Shown here: piece by piece, positions 28,017 through 36,785 of the stretch
Position numbering within the stretch: position 1 is the first letter of the stretch
How the letters are laid out: every line of letters starts with the position of its first letter
Source: Limimaricola sp.
GTDB taxonomy: Bacteria > Pseudomonadota > Alphaproteobacteria > Rhodobacterales > Rhodobacteraceae
NCBI RefSeq assembly: GCF_016125575.1
Contig: NZ_WGLM01000004.1
Span: forward strand, 250,501 to 314,500
Direction: 5' to 3'
Length of the DNA stretch: 64,000 nucleotides
Position numbers and translations under genes: made by a program
Notes under the pieces: generated by a model
Told to the model about the DNA's origin: nothing
Seen by the model: only the letters and a program-made list of their open reading frames with translations
Database searches by the model: none

Positions 28017-28045
28017 CTCTAACCTCAAAATCCGAAATCATGCAA
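28017..28045 (-). promoter_or_regulatory. Promoter of the small membrane-protein gene
   Basis: On the minus strand TTGCAT (28045-28040) and TTAGAG (28022-28017) are separated by 17 nt. The leader would be about 70 nt. Confidence 0.5.
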
Positions 28046-28087
28046 AGGTTTGATGGGCCTCCTTGCAATGTTGCCGCGACGATGTCG

Positions 28088-28696
28088 TCAAATTAGCAAC
28101 ACCTGCGTACCAACCGAGGCAAGCCCGAAAAGTTCGGTGATATGCTCATTGTAGAGGCCGATGCAGCCGTTCGAAGACCGGCGTCCGATCTTGCGCGTGT
28201 CCTGTGTGCCGTGAATGCGGTAATATTGCCATCCGAGGTACAGCGCGAGCGGGCCCAGCGGGTTTGTCGGATCGCCGCCGGGGATGAAGGCGGGCCATTC
28301 GGGATTGCGCTCTCGCATCGACGGGGTCGGACGCCAGGGCGGGGCGACAACCTTTTCCACGACCTCTGTCCGGCCCTTGCGCGTCAGGTCATCGGTCAGC
28401 GGCACGCTGGTCGGGTAAAGCTTGTAGATCGAGGCATCCTCGTTCCAGAAATGCAGCGCGCGGGACTGGATGTCACACAGGATCGCCCCCTTGCGCAGGC
28501 TGCTGAAGTAGGGCTGCCAGTCAAGCGCCCGGAAACTCGAGATATTGTGGCGGATCGTCTGCGAAATGTCGCTCTCGATCTCGGTCGAGTTTCCGGTCGA
28601 GCTGCCGGTCTGCGCAAAGGCGGCCTGACCCGCAACAGCAGCGGCACCGGCGACGAAAAGGCGGCGGCTGACCCCGCCGGCATGGCTTTTTGTCAT
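28088..28696 (-). CDS. L,D-transpeptidase (YkuD family), Tat-type signal
   Basis: This 202-residue periplasmic protein probably forms 3-3 crosslinks in peptidoglycan or attaches proteins to it. The N-terminus GVSRRLFVAGAAAVAGQAAFA is a twin-arginine-like signal. The YkuD active site is HGTQDTRKIGRRSSNGCIGLYN near residues 165-186, with the catalytic Cys in SNGC where many relatives have HGC. It is one of two L,D-transpeptidase genes around a CAP-domain lipoprotein. Confidence 0.88.
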   Translation of the reverse strand: MTKSHAGGVSRRLFVAGAAAVAGQAAFAQTGSSTGNSTEIESDISQTIRHNISSFRALDWQPYFSSLRKGAILCDIQSRALHFWNEDASIYKLYPTSVPLTDDLTRKGRTEVVEKVVAPPWRPTPSMRERNPEWPAFIPGGDPTNPLGPLALYLGWQYYRIHGTQDTRKIGRRSSNGCIGLYNEHITELFGLASVGTQVLLI

Positions 28697-28824
28697 TGGA
28701 TCAATCTCCGTTCTGCCCGTGAATGCCCGTTCTTTTGGTCTGGTTTACGAAGATCATCGCAGGCCTGCAAATCAAACCTTGTCCTTCTCGGCGATGTGCC
28801 GCCCAGACGGGCCGCGCGACAGGT

Positions 28825-28853
28825 TTGAATTGGCAGGAACGACCGGCTAGAAA
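28825..28853 (+). promoter_or_regulatory. Promoter of the CAP-domain lipoprotein gene
   Basis: TTGAAT (28825-28830) and TAGAAA (28848-28853) are separated by 17 nt; the start would be near 28860, 20 nt before the ATG. Confidence 0.5.
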
Positions 28854-28880
28854 CGACCAAAAGCTGAGGCAGGTGATTTC

Positions 28881-29402
28881 ATGGACAGACGAGTGGTTAT
28901 TGCGGGGCTGGCCCTCTTGCCGCTGGCGGCCTGCGGCGCGCCCCCTGCGCCGCCGATGGGCACCGACGGCAAGCCACTGCCAAAGCTCTACCGCATCGAT
29001 CCCGCGCAAGATGGCGCGATCTCCTACCGCGTGCTGGATGGCATCAACGCCTTGCGGCAGGCCCGCGGTTTGCAACCGATGAGCTTCAGCGCCGAGCTGA
29101 ACGCTGCTGCTGCGACCCACTCGCGCGACATGTCGGTACAGAACCGACCGTGGCACTTTGGGTCGGACGGATCGTCGCCGCTCGATCGGGCCAAGCGCGT
29201 GGGCTATACGGGCAAGTTCCTGGGCGAGGATATATCCGAGACCTATGAGACCGAAACCGAAACGCTTGCCGCGTGGATGGAGCAGGCCGACACCCGTGAT
29301 GTCATCCTTGACCCGCGCGCGACGCAGCTTGGCTTTGCCTGGTTCCAGGAGGCCAGCGGCAAGATCTGGTGGACGCTGGTGACGGGGACGGGCGGCGCCT
29401 GA
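28881..29402 (+). CDS. CAP (SCP/PR-1)-domain lipoprotein
   Basis: This 173-residue protein has a lipoprotein signal with lipobox LAAC (Cys18). A CAP domain follows, marked by LNAAAATHSRDMSVQNRPWHFGSDGSSPLDRAKRVGYTGKFLGEDI, where the two histidines and the Glu correspond to the CAP cavity residues. Bacterial CAP proteins are secreted and poorly understood; sporulation, adhesion and lipid binding have been reported for various members. It lies between two L,D-transpeptidase genes, which suggests a cell-wall function. Confidence 0.85.
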   Translation: MDRRVVIAGLALLPLAACGAPPAPPMGTDGKPLPKLYRIDPAQDGAISYRVLDGINALRQARGLQPMSFSAELNAAAATHSRDMSVQNRPWHFGSDGSSPLDRAKRVGYTGKFLGEDISETYETETETLAAWMEQADTRDVILDPRATQLGFAWFQEASGKIWWTLVTGTGGA

Positions 29403-29406
29403 GCGC

Positions 29407-29895
29407 CTAGGGATCGATAAAGATCGGCGTTCCGTCACGCACCATGCTGTAGATTTCCTCAATCTGGCTGTTGGTGACGGCGATGCAACCATAGGTCCAG
29501 TCGCCCGTGCCCAGTTTGCCGTCCGGGGTGCCGTGGATAAAGATGTCGCCGCCCGGTGGTTTGCCCAGCGCGCGGGCGCGGGCCACGTCGGCGGAATTCG
29601 GATAAGAGATTCCCAGCGACAGGTGATAGGCACTGTTGGGGTTATGCGTCCAGATCCGGTAGGCGCCCTCGGGCGTGCGTCCGTCTAGTTCCACCCGTTT
29701 GGGGCCTTCAGGCGCGAAACCCAGCGCGATGGGATAGCTGCGCAGAACGTCGTTGCCATTCAGCAGGTACAGCTTTCGCGCAGCTTTGTGCACCACGATG
29801 CTGGTGACAGCAGGCCCGGTATAGGGGCCCGTAGGCTGTCTTGAACAGCCTGCCAGCCCAAGCGCCAGCACGATTGCCAGTAAAACCCGTGTCAC
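29407..29895 (-). CDS. L,D-transpeptidase lipoprotein (YkuD family)
   Basis: This 162-residue lipoprotein has lipobox LAGC (Cys17) followed by a YkuD domain: IVVHKAARKLYLLNGNDVLRSYPIALG at the start, and the active-site IFIHGTPDGKLGTGDWTYGCIAVTN near residues 120-145 with the catalytic Cys in YGC. It starts at GTG 29895 with AGGA 6 nt upstream. It meets the CAP-domain gene tail to tail with 4 nt between. As a lipid-anchored enzyme it would act on peptidoglycan from the outer or inner membrane. Confidence 0.9.
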   Translation of the reverse strand: MTRVLLAIVLALGLAGCSRQPTGPYTGPAVTSIVVHKAARKLYLLNGNDVLRSYPIALGFAPEGPKRVELDGRTPEGAYRIWTHNPNSAYHLSLGISYPNSADVARARALGKPPGGDIFIHGTPDGKLGTGDWTYGCIAVTNSQIEEIYSMVRDGTPIFIDP

Positions 29896-29985
29896 GTTCC
29901 GTCCTGCCCGCTCCGGCCTGTCGCCGCTTTTGACGCACTTTAGCCGATCGGGCCCTATCGCGCCAGAAGATGTCGCTTCCCGCTG

Positions 29986-31182
29986 TCACGGGCGGATGAA
30001 ATCCGCCACCACTTCGACATGTGCTGACCATCGGAACTGGTCGACCACCCGGATCCAGTCAAGACGGAACCCTGCCGCGACCAGCCGCGCGGCGTCGCGT
30101 CCGAACGTGACCGGGTTGCAGGAAACCATCGCAACACGGGCGACCCGGCTTGCAGCAATCCGGTCCACCTGCGCCTCGGCCCCGGCGCGGGGCGGATCAA
30201 GGACCACGGAATCGAACCTGTCCAACTCGTCGGGTTCCAACGGGCGTCGGAACAGGTCGCGCGTCTCGGTCGTCACCCGCTTCAATCCCGGCGTTTCGCG
30301 CCACCCCCTGTCGAGCGCAGCCAGCATATCGGCCTGCGATTCGACCGCGTGCACCTCTGACCGGCCAGCCAGCGGCAGGGCGAAGGTGCCGCACCCGGCA
30401 AAAAGGTCGGCCACCCGCGCCGCGCCATCGGTGATCCGCAGCACCGCGTCGCGCAGCGCCGCCTCGCCCTCGGCCGTGGCCTGCAGGAAGGCGCCCGGCG
30501 GCGGAACGACCTGCGCCACGCCAAGGCGATGCGCGGGCGGTGCGCGCATCGCCAGCGGCTCGTCATTCCAGATAAGCCGGGCAAGGCGGTGCTTTTCGGC
30601 AAGAGCGGGAAGGGCCTGCCGCAATTGCGGTGTAAGCTCGCGGTCAATGCCGATCATCACGTCCAGCCCGCCCAAGCTTTCGGTGACGGTCAGCGCCACC
30701 TCGCCCTTGCGCGAGGCGACCAGCGCGGTGATCTCCTCCAGCGCGGGCAGCCCGGACATCAGAGCGGGGGTCAGCAGCAGGCAATCGGGCACCGCCACCA
30801 CCTGGTCCGACGCCCGGCCGTGAAACCCTACGATCACACCCTTTTTCGTGCGCCGGCCCGCCAGTTTTGCCCGTCGACGGGACCGCGGCGGCGAAGTATC
30901 GATCGCTTCGATCGGCGCATCCAGCCCATGGGCATGCAACGCGCGCGTCACGATCCCCACCTTCCAGTCGGCCACGAAGGCATCGGTGGCATGTTGCATC
31001 GCGCAGCCACCGCAAGATTTGTAATGGCGGCAAGGCGGCGCGACCCGGGTTGGCGACGGCTGCAGGATGCGCGCGGCGCCATCTGGCCCAATCTCCACCT
31101 CTTCGCCCGGCAGGACGCGTGGGACCAGTTGGCCATCCTCCGCCCGGCCAAGGCCCAGATGTGTCAGTCCCGTGATCCGCAT
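29986..31182 (-). CDS. Class I SAM-dependent RNA 5-methyluridine methyltransferase (RlmD/TrmA family)
   Basis: This 398-residue protein has an N-terminal region with Fe-S ligands (C in VAPPCRHYKSCGGCAMQH near residues 50-60 and C in VPDCLLL). A methyltransferase domain follows, with ADLFAGCGTFALPLA near 262 and the catalytic-cysteine motif MVSCNPVTFGRD near 350, ending in HVEVVADFIRP. RlmD methylates U1939 of 23S rRNA; TrmA acts on tRNA U54. The Fe-S motif favours the rRNA enzymes, but the exact target is not certain. Confidence 0.88.
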   Translation of the reverse strand: MRITGLTHLGLGRAEDGQLVPRVLPGEEVEIGPDGAARILQPSPTRVAPPCRHYKSCGGCAMQHATDAFVADWKVGIVTRALHAHGLDAPIEAIDTSPPRSRRRAKLAGRRTKKGVIVGFHGRASDQVVAVPDCLLLTPALMSGLPALEEITALVASRKGEVALTVTESLGGLDVMIGIDRELTPQLRQALPALAEKHRLARLIWNDEPLAMRAPPAHRLGVAQVVPPPGAFLQATAEGEAALRDAVLRITDGAARVADLFAGCGTFALPLAGRSEVHAVESQADMLAALDRGWRETPGLKRVTTETRDLFRRPLEPDELDRFDSVVLDPPRAGAEAQVDRIAASRVARVAMVSCNPVTFGRDAARLVAAGFRLDWIRVVDQFRWSAHVEVVADFIRP

Positions 31183-31185
31183 CGG

Positions 31186-33015
31186 TTACTCGGCAACCGC
31201 CGGGATGTTCATGAACCCGCCCGACTGCAGACCCCAATAACGCGCATACAGCCCGCCGCGCGAAAGCAGGTCGGAATGGTTGCCCTGTTCAACGATGCGG
31301 CCCTGATCAAGCACGATGATCCGGTCCATGCTGGAAATCGTCGACAGCCGGTGCGCGATGGCCAGCACCGTCTTGCCTTCCATCGCCACTTCCAGCGCAG
31401 CCTGGATCGATGCCTCAACCTCGCTGTCCAGCGCGCTGGTCGCTTCGTCGAGGATCAGGATCGGCGCGTCCTTCAGCATGGCACGAGCCAGCGCGATGCG
31501 TTGGCGCTGGCCACCCGACAGCTTCACGCCACGCTCGCCAAGATGCGCGGCATAGCCATTGCGCCCCTTGTGATCGCGCAGTTCAAGGATGAATTCATGT
31601 GCCTCGGCCTTGCGTGCGGCCTCGAACACCTCTTCGTCTGTCGCATCAGGTCGGCCGTAGCGGATATTGTCCATGGCCGAACGATTGAACATGGCCGTTT
31701 CCTGCGTGACCATGCCGATCTGGCGTCGCAGGCTTTCCTGCGTCACTTCGCGCACGTCCTGCCCACCAACCAGAACCGCGCCTTCTTCGGCATCATAGAG
31801 CCTGAGAAGCAGCGCCACGAGCGTGGATTTCCCCGCACCCGATGCGCCGACAAGGCCAACCTTCTCGCCCGCGTGAATGGTCAGGTCGACGTCGCGGATA
31901 CCGCCGCTTTCACGGCCATAGGTGAAGGTGACGTGATCGTAGCGGATCTCGCGCGCGGGGCGGATATCCACTGCGCCGGGACGGTCGGCCAGCTGGTAGG
32001 GCGGGGTGAGGGTGTGGATGGCATCCTCGACCTCGCCCACGTTGGAATACATCGTCATCAGCGTGAAGCTGACCCAGCCGGTCATTTGCGCCAGCCGCAA
32101 CGAGATCTGGCCGCTGGCGGCGATGTCGCCGGCGGTCGCCTGCCCGCGGGACCAGAACCACAACGTCGCGCCCACCAGCAGGACCGGCAGGATGCCCGCC
32201 AACGCCATCAGCCAGAACCGGAACCCGGCCGAGGCCCAGCCAAACGAAAGTGAATCGTCGCGGAAGCGGGACATCGCACGGATCGCTGCCTTGTCCTCAT
32301 GCTCGGCATGGGCAAACAGCTTGACCGTCTTGATGTTGGTGATCGTGTCCACGACCTGGCCAGTCACCACCGCGCGGCTCGCCGCACGGTCTTTCGAGGT
32401 TGCGCGGATCGTCGGCATGTAGACCCTGATAAGGGTCATGTAGGCCAGAACCCAGAACGCCAGAACCAATGCCGACCAGCCGTCGATCGTGGCCAACAGC
32501 CCTACCGAGGCGACAAGCGAGGCAAGCGCGAAGAACACCGTCTGGATCATATCGACCGACAGATCAGTGATCGCGCGCGCAGCCTGCATCTGCTTCTGCG
32601 CGATACGCCCGGCAAAGTCGTTGTCGAAGAACGTCACCGCCTGACCCAGCGTGTAGCGGTGCAGCCGCGACAGCACGAGGTTGAACACGCTTGGCGCGAT
32701 GATGACCGATTGCATCAGTCCCGACAGGCCCAGAATGGCCGGACGAAAGAGGATGAAGAATCCGACCACCGCCAGCAACAGCGCCATGTTGGCGGAAAAG
32801 AACTGATCCGGCGGGGCGCCCAGCGCGGCGTCGATCACCCGGCCGAGAATCAACGCGGCCAACACCTCCGACACGCCGGCCAGCGTCGAGACCAGCCCAC
32901 CTGCCAGCGTCACCCCAAAGCTGCCGCGTAGCGACCAGCGCAGGAACGGAAAGAAGCTGCGCGGCGGTGCGCCTTCGGCTGGCGATAGCGGGTCGATCAG
33001 GTTGTCGATCTTCAT
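31186..33015 (-). CDS. ABC exporter half-transporter (membrane domain fused to ATPase), second of a pair
   Basis: This 609-residue protein has six predicted membrane helices (residues about 25-330) and an ATPase domain with Walker A GASGAGKST, Q-loop TQETAMFNRS, signature LSGGQRQRIALARAM and Walker B ILILDEATSALD. It overlaps the similar upstream gene by 4 nt, so the two probably form a heterodimer. Both ATP sites look intact. Substrate (lipid, drug or peptide) is unknown. The RNA methyltransferase gene follows after 3 nt. Confidence 0.92.
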   Translation of the reverse strand: MKIDNLIDPLSPAEGAPPRSFFPFLRWSLRGSFGVTLAGGLVSTLAGVSEVLAALILGRVIDAALGAPPDQFFSANMALLLAVVGFFILFRPAILGLSGLMQSVIIAPSVFNLVLSRLHRYTLGQAVTFFDNDFAGRIAQKQMQAARAITDLSVDMIQTVFFALASLVASVGLLATIDGWSALVLAFWVLAYMTLIRVYMPTIRATSKDRAASRAVVTGQVVDTITNIKTVKLFAHAEHEDKAAIRAMSRFRDDSLSFGWASAGFRFWLMALAGILPVLLVGATLWFWSRGQATAGDIAASGQISLRLAQMTGWVSFTLMTMYSNVGEVEDAIHTLTPPYQLADRPGAVDIRPAREIRYDHVTFTYGRESGGIRDVDLTIHAGEKVGLVGASGAGKSTLVALLLRLYDAEEGAVLVGGQDVREVTQESLRRQIGMVTQETAMFNRSAMDNIRYGRPDATDEEVFEAARKAEAHEFILELRDHKGRNGYAAHLGERGVKLSGGQRQRIALARAMLKDAPILILDEATSALDSEVEASIQAALEVAMEGKTVLAIAHRLSTISSMDRIIVLDQGRIVEQGNHSDLLSRGGLYARYWGLQSGGFMNIPAVAE

Positions 33016-34865
33016 TCCGCAGCCTCCACGGCATCGTCTTCGTGCAGGAAGCCGCCGGATTGCCGCTCCCAGAACCGGGCATATAGGCCGCCTTTCGCCA
33101 GAAGCACGTCATGCGGCCCGTCTTCGACGATGCGGCCCTGATCCATCACCACGATCCGGTCCATCCGGGCGATGGTCGACAGGCGGTGGGCGATAGCGAT
33201 CACTGTCTTGCCCTCCATCATGCCGTAAAGCGTTGTCTGGATCGCCGCCTCGACCTCGCTGTCCAGCGCGCTTGTCGCCTCGTCGAGGAGCAGGATCGGC
33301 GCGTCCTTGAGGATGACCCGCGCCAGTGAAATCCGTTGCCGCTGTCCGCCGGACAGCTTCACGCCACGCTCGCCCACCTGCGCATCATAGCCGCGGTTGC
33401 CGTGATTGTCCTCGAGCCCGAGGATGAAATCATGCGCTTCGGCCTTCCTGGCGGCGGCGATCATCTCGTCCTCGGTCGCCTCGGGGCGGCCATAAAGGAT
33501 GTTGTCGCGAACCGAACGATGCAGCAGCGCGCTGTCCTGCTGGACCATGCCGATCGACCGGCGCAGGCTGTCCTGCGTCACCGTGGCAATGTCCTGACCG
33601 TCGATCAGGATCTGACCACCCTCGGCATCGTAAAACCGCAGAATAAGCTTTACCAGTGTCGATTTTCCGGCGCCAGAACGGCCCACAAGTCCCACCTTTT
33701 CGCCAGGCGCAATGGTCAGGTCGATCGCCTGTAGCCCGCCGCCGGACTTGCCGTAATGATGTGTCAGCCCCCGCATCTCGATGGCGCCGGGGCCCCGCTG
33801 CAGGTCAGGCGCACCCGGCGCGTCCAGCAGGGTGATGGGCTGCGCGATGGTCTGCATCCCCTCGGCCACAACGCCGAGGTTGCGGAAGAAGTTCGACACC
33901 GCCCACATGATCCAGCCTGACATGGCGTTCAGCCGCAGCGTCAGCGCGGTGGCCGTCGCAACAACGCCGACAGTGGCCAGATCATCGAACCACAGCCAGA
34001 TCGCCCAGCCGACGACACCGACGATCAGCACGCCGTTGAGAAAGACCAGTGCCGTATCCATCAGCGTGAACAGTCGCATCTCCTTGAAGAAGGTGACGCG
34101 GGCATTCTCGATCACTTCCTTGCCATAGGCGACCTCGCGGTCATGATGGGCGAACATCTTGACCGCGTGAATGTTGGTGTAACTATCGACGACACGACCC
34201 GTCACGGCGCTGCGCGCATTCGATGCCGCCTCGGACGCTGGGCCGATCCTCAACACGGTCCAGCGCATCAGAAACGCGTAGGGCACGATCCAGAGGGCCA
34301 TCGGCACCAGAAGGCGTAGATCGGCATCGGCCAGCAACACTGCGGCACCGACGATGTAGGCCAGCGCGAAGGTGATCGCGTCGAACAGCTGGAACACCAC
34401 CTCACCCGCGGCGGGTGGTGCCTGCATGATGCGGTTGGCGATGCGCCCGGCAAAGTCGTTCTCGAACCAGCCGACGGACTGGCGCAAGACGTGCCGGTGA
34501 GCCCGCCACCGCAGGATGGTGCCGAAGTTGGGCACGATGGTATTGTTCAAAAGCGCAACCTGCACCGCTTGCAGGACCGGCCGCAGGACAAGGATGAAGA
34601 TCGCCACGCCGACCAGTTCCCACAGGTAACCGCCCTGCACCTGTGCAGGCGTCTGGTGGCTGAGGATGTCGACGACGCGGCCCATGTAGGAGATCAGCCA
34701 GATCTCCACCGCCGCCACGATGACCGACATGATCCCGGTGACCCAGAACACCTTGTGAAACGGCTGCGCGAATTCGCGCAGGAACGGCAGCAGCCGCCGC
34801 GGTGGCGCGTCGTTCTCGACATAGGGGCCGTAGGGATCAACGAGCGTTTCGAAAAACTTGAACAT
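33012..34865 (-). CDS. ABC exporter half-transporter, first of a pair
   Basis: This 617-residue protein, starting at ATG 34865 with GGAG 6 nt upstream, has a six-helix membrane domain and an ATPase domain with GRSGAGKST, VQQDSALLHRS, LSGGQRQRISLARVI and ILLLDEATSALD. An earlier in-frame codon at 34928 would run through the 22-bp palindrome and is less likely. Coupled by ATGA to the next half-transporter. Sequence is close to its partner, suggesting an old tandem duplication. Confidence 0.92.
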   Translation of the reverse strand: MFKFFETLVDPYGPYVENDAPPRRLLPFLREFAQPFHKVFWVTGIMSVIVAAVEIWLISYMGRVVDILSHQTPAQVQGGYLWELVGVAIFILVLRPVLQAVQVALLNNTIVPNFGTILRWRAHRHVLRQSVGWFENDFAGRIANRIMQAPPAAGEVVFQLFDAITFALAYIVGAAVLLADADLRLLVPMALWIVPYAFLMRWTVLRIGPASEAASNARSAVTGRVVDSYTNIHAVKMFAHHDREVAYGKEVIENARVTFFKEMRLFTLMDTALVFLNGVLIVGVVGWAIWLWFDDLATVGVVATATALTLRLNAMSGWIMWAVSNFFRNLGVVAEGMQTIAQPITLLDAPGAPDLQRGPGAIEMRGLTHHYGKSGGGLQAIDLTIAPGEKVGLVGRSGAGKSTLVKLILRFYDAEGGQILIDGQDIATVTQDSLRRSIGMVQQDSALLHRSVRDNILYGRPEATEDEMIAAARKAEAHDFILGLEDNHGNRGYDAQVGERGVKLSGGQRQRISLARVILKDAPILLLDEATSALDSEVEAAIQTTLYGMMEGKTVIAIAHRLSTIARMDRIVVMDQGRIVEDGPHDVLLAKGGLYARFWERQSGGFLHEDDAVEAAE

Positions 34866-34901
34866 GGGGTGCTCCGAAAGGGGCAATTGGCAATATGGAT
34901 T

Positions 34902-34923
34902 GGCGGTTTCCAGGGAAACCGCC
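34902..34923. repeat. 22-bp perfect palindrome upstream of the ABC exporter pair
   Basis: GGCGGTTTCC and its exact complement GGAAACCGCC are separated by 2 nt. It ends 37 nt before the exporter ATG, where a promoter or leader is expected. It could be an operator for a dimeric regulator or an RNA hairpin. Confidence 0.6.
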
Positions 34924-35028
34924 CGCAACGGGACCGGTTCGCCTAGTATCGCGGCGCAGTCATCCCGAGCTTCATATTGCAGACCTCCATGACAGGCAGA
35001 CCGGATTTAGCCCAATCCCGGCCAGTTG

Positions 35029-36198
35029 TCATCCGCGATTTGCCGCCAGTGAAACAAGCTCGTCCCGGCCGAGGGCAAAGCCCGAGGCGATCCACCGCGC
35101 CTCGGCCTCGCGCAGCGCCACGCCCAGTTCGGGGCCGGACAGGCCCGGCATCAGGTCGGCGGCGCGCAACGGAAAGACCTGCAACGCCCCGTCAACGGCC
35201 ATTTGCAAGTCGTCCCGATCCGCCTCACGCCCGCCAAGCGCTGCGCGCAAGACTAGAACGTCTTGCGCCATGGTGGCGCCCAAGCGATAGCCCAGTTCCC
35301 CCGGCCCCGTCTCATCCTGCATCGAGGTGCGCAATTGTTGCAGGCGCGCCGCCTCGGCCCGGCTGAGGCGCAGGGCGCGCTCCGGCTCTTGCCCGCCCAG
35401 TGCGGCGAGGCGACGAATCGGGTCGGGCGATAGACCCGCCACGCCTTCGACATGGATCAGAACCGTCAGCAGGCCCGCGCCTGCCCCCGGAACCAGCGCG
35501 GTCAAGACGCCCGCCGCCGTCATTGCCGCCACGGCCGGCGCCGGGTCGGGTGCCGCGAGCAACTTCATCATTTCCTGCCCGCAGCGTTCGGCCGAGACCT
35601 TGGCCAACCCGTCATGAAGGGCCGCACAGGCCGCCAGACCGTCGGGATCAAGCCCGCCCGCGGGGTCGCCGTACCACGCGTGAAAGCGGAAGAAGCGCAG
35701 GATGCGAAGGTAGTCTTCGCGGATGCGGTCCTCGGGATGGTCGATGAAACGGACATGCCCCGCGCGCAGGTCAGGCAGGCCGCCGATCGGGTCAGACAGC
35801 GTGCCGTCCGGCGCGGCATATAGCGCGTTCATCGTGAAATCGCGCCGGTGCGCATCTTCGGAAATAGAGTCTGCAAAGGCTACAACCGCCCGCCGGCCAT
35901 CTGTCTCTATGTCGCGCCGAAAGGTCGTGACTTCATACGGCTGATGCCCCGCGATCACCGTGACAGTGCCGTGGTCGATGCCCGTGGGCACCACGCGCAG
36001 GCCTGCCGCCTCGGCCAACGCGCTGACGCGGTCGGGCCGCGCATCGGTCGCAATATCGATATCCGAAACGGGCACGCCCAGCAGTGCGTTACGCACACAT
36101 CCGCCGACAAACCATGCCTGTTGCCCACCGCCCGAAAGCGCTGCCATCACCGCGCGAGCGCCGTCGCTGGTCAGCCAGGGGGCGTCGATCCGGGTCAT
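35029..36198 (-). CDS. cca: CCA-adding tRNA nucleotidyltransferase / poly(A) polymerase family
   Basis: This 389-residue class II nucleotidyltransferase adds or repairs the CCA end of tRNAs. The head contains AWFVGGCVRNALLGVPVSDIDIATDARP (residues about 28-55, metal-binding DID), then YEVTTFRRDIETDGR and RRDFTMNALYAA, with EDRIREDYLRILRFFRF in the neck. I start at ATG 36198 (MTRIDAPWL), which overlaps the NUDIX gene stop by 4 nt; the longer reading from 36303 lies inside that gene. CCA-adding versus poly(A) activity is not separable by eye. Confidence 0.92.
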   Translation of the reverse strand: MTRIDAPWLTSDGARAVMAALSGGGQQAWFVGGCVRNALLGVPVSDIDIATDARPDRVSALAEAAGLRVVPTGIDHGTVTVIAGHQPYEVTTFRRDIETDGRRAVVAFADSISEDAHRRDFTMNALYAAPDGTLSDPIGGLPDLRAGHVRFIDHPEDRIREDYLRILRFFRFHAWYGDPAGGLDPDGLAACAALHDGLAKVSAERCGQEMMKLLAAPDPAPAVAAMTAAGVLTALVPGAGAGLLTVLIHVEGVAGLSPDPIRRLAALGGQEPERALRLSRAEAARLQQLRTSMQDETGPGELGYRLGATMAQDVLVLRAALGGREADRDDLQMAVDGALQVFPLRAADLMPGLSGPELGVALREAEARWIASGFALGRDELVSLAANRG

Positions 36199-36785
36199 CC
36201 CTGCATCCTTTCGGCCAACGCGCGCAGCATGCGCGCCGTCGCACCCCAGATGTAATACGGGCCCCAAGGCACGGTGAAGTAATAGCGGCGCCGGCCCTGC
36301 CATGTCCGCGCCTGCACGCTGAACCGCGCAGGATCAGTCAGATGGGTCAGCGGCACCTCGAACACCTCGTCGACCTCGCCCGCCTCGGCCCGTACGACAA
36401 AGTCCTCACGCACCAGTCCGACAACGGGCGTCACGGCAAAGCCGGTGACCGTTTCATGCCCCGGAAGGTTTCCCATGACCTCCACCAGCGCGGGAGGTAG
36501 GCCGATCTCTTCCTCCGCCTCGCGCAAGGCAGCAGCGGTAGCGTCGGCATCGGTCGGATCCTGCTGACCGCCCGGAAAGGCGATCTGGCCCGGATGATGC
36601 TTCAGCCGGGCCGATCGTTTGGTCAGGATCACTTTTCCCGTGACGGTCACTGGCACCAGAACCGCGGCGGGCCGCAGAACTCGGCCTTCGGGCAGGGCGA
36701 TATCGGGATTCAGGTCGAAATCCGACGAGGCGTCGCCCGGCCGCCCGAGCGCGACAGACAATGCCATGCGCAAGTCACGCGTCAC
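36195..36785 (-). CDS. NUDIX hydrolase, coenzyme A pyrophosphatase type
   Basis: This protein of about 196 residues shows the UPF0035/CoA-specific element LKHHPGQIAFPGGQQDPTD followed by the NUDIX box AALREAEEEIGLP. These enzymes split CoA or other nucleotides linked to a moiety X. I choose GTG 36785 (MTRDLRMALSVALG), which overlaps the hslO end by 11 nt; ATG 36767 is also possible. It is the middle of the hslO-NUDIX-cca operon. Confidence 0.85.
   Translation of the reverse strand: MTRDLRMALSVALGRPGDASSDFDLNPDIALPEGRVLRPAAVLVPVTVTGKVILTKRSARLKHHPGQIAFPGGQQDPTDADATAAALREAEEEIGLPPALVEVMGNLPGHETVTGFAVTPVVGLVREDFVVRAEAGEVDEVFEVPLTHLTDPARFSVQARTWQGRRRYYFTVPWGPYYIWGATARMLRALAERMQG

Noticed and set aside
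28088-28696. L,D-transpeptidase called inactive because it lacks HGC
   Set aside because: The catalytic cysteine is kept in SNGC, a known variant in active YkuD proteins; the upstream HGT is also present.
31186-34865. Exporter pair with one degenerate ATP site
   Set aside because: Both subunits keep Walker A, signature and Walker B with the catalytic Glu, so no asymmetry is visible.
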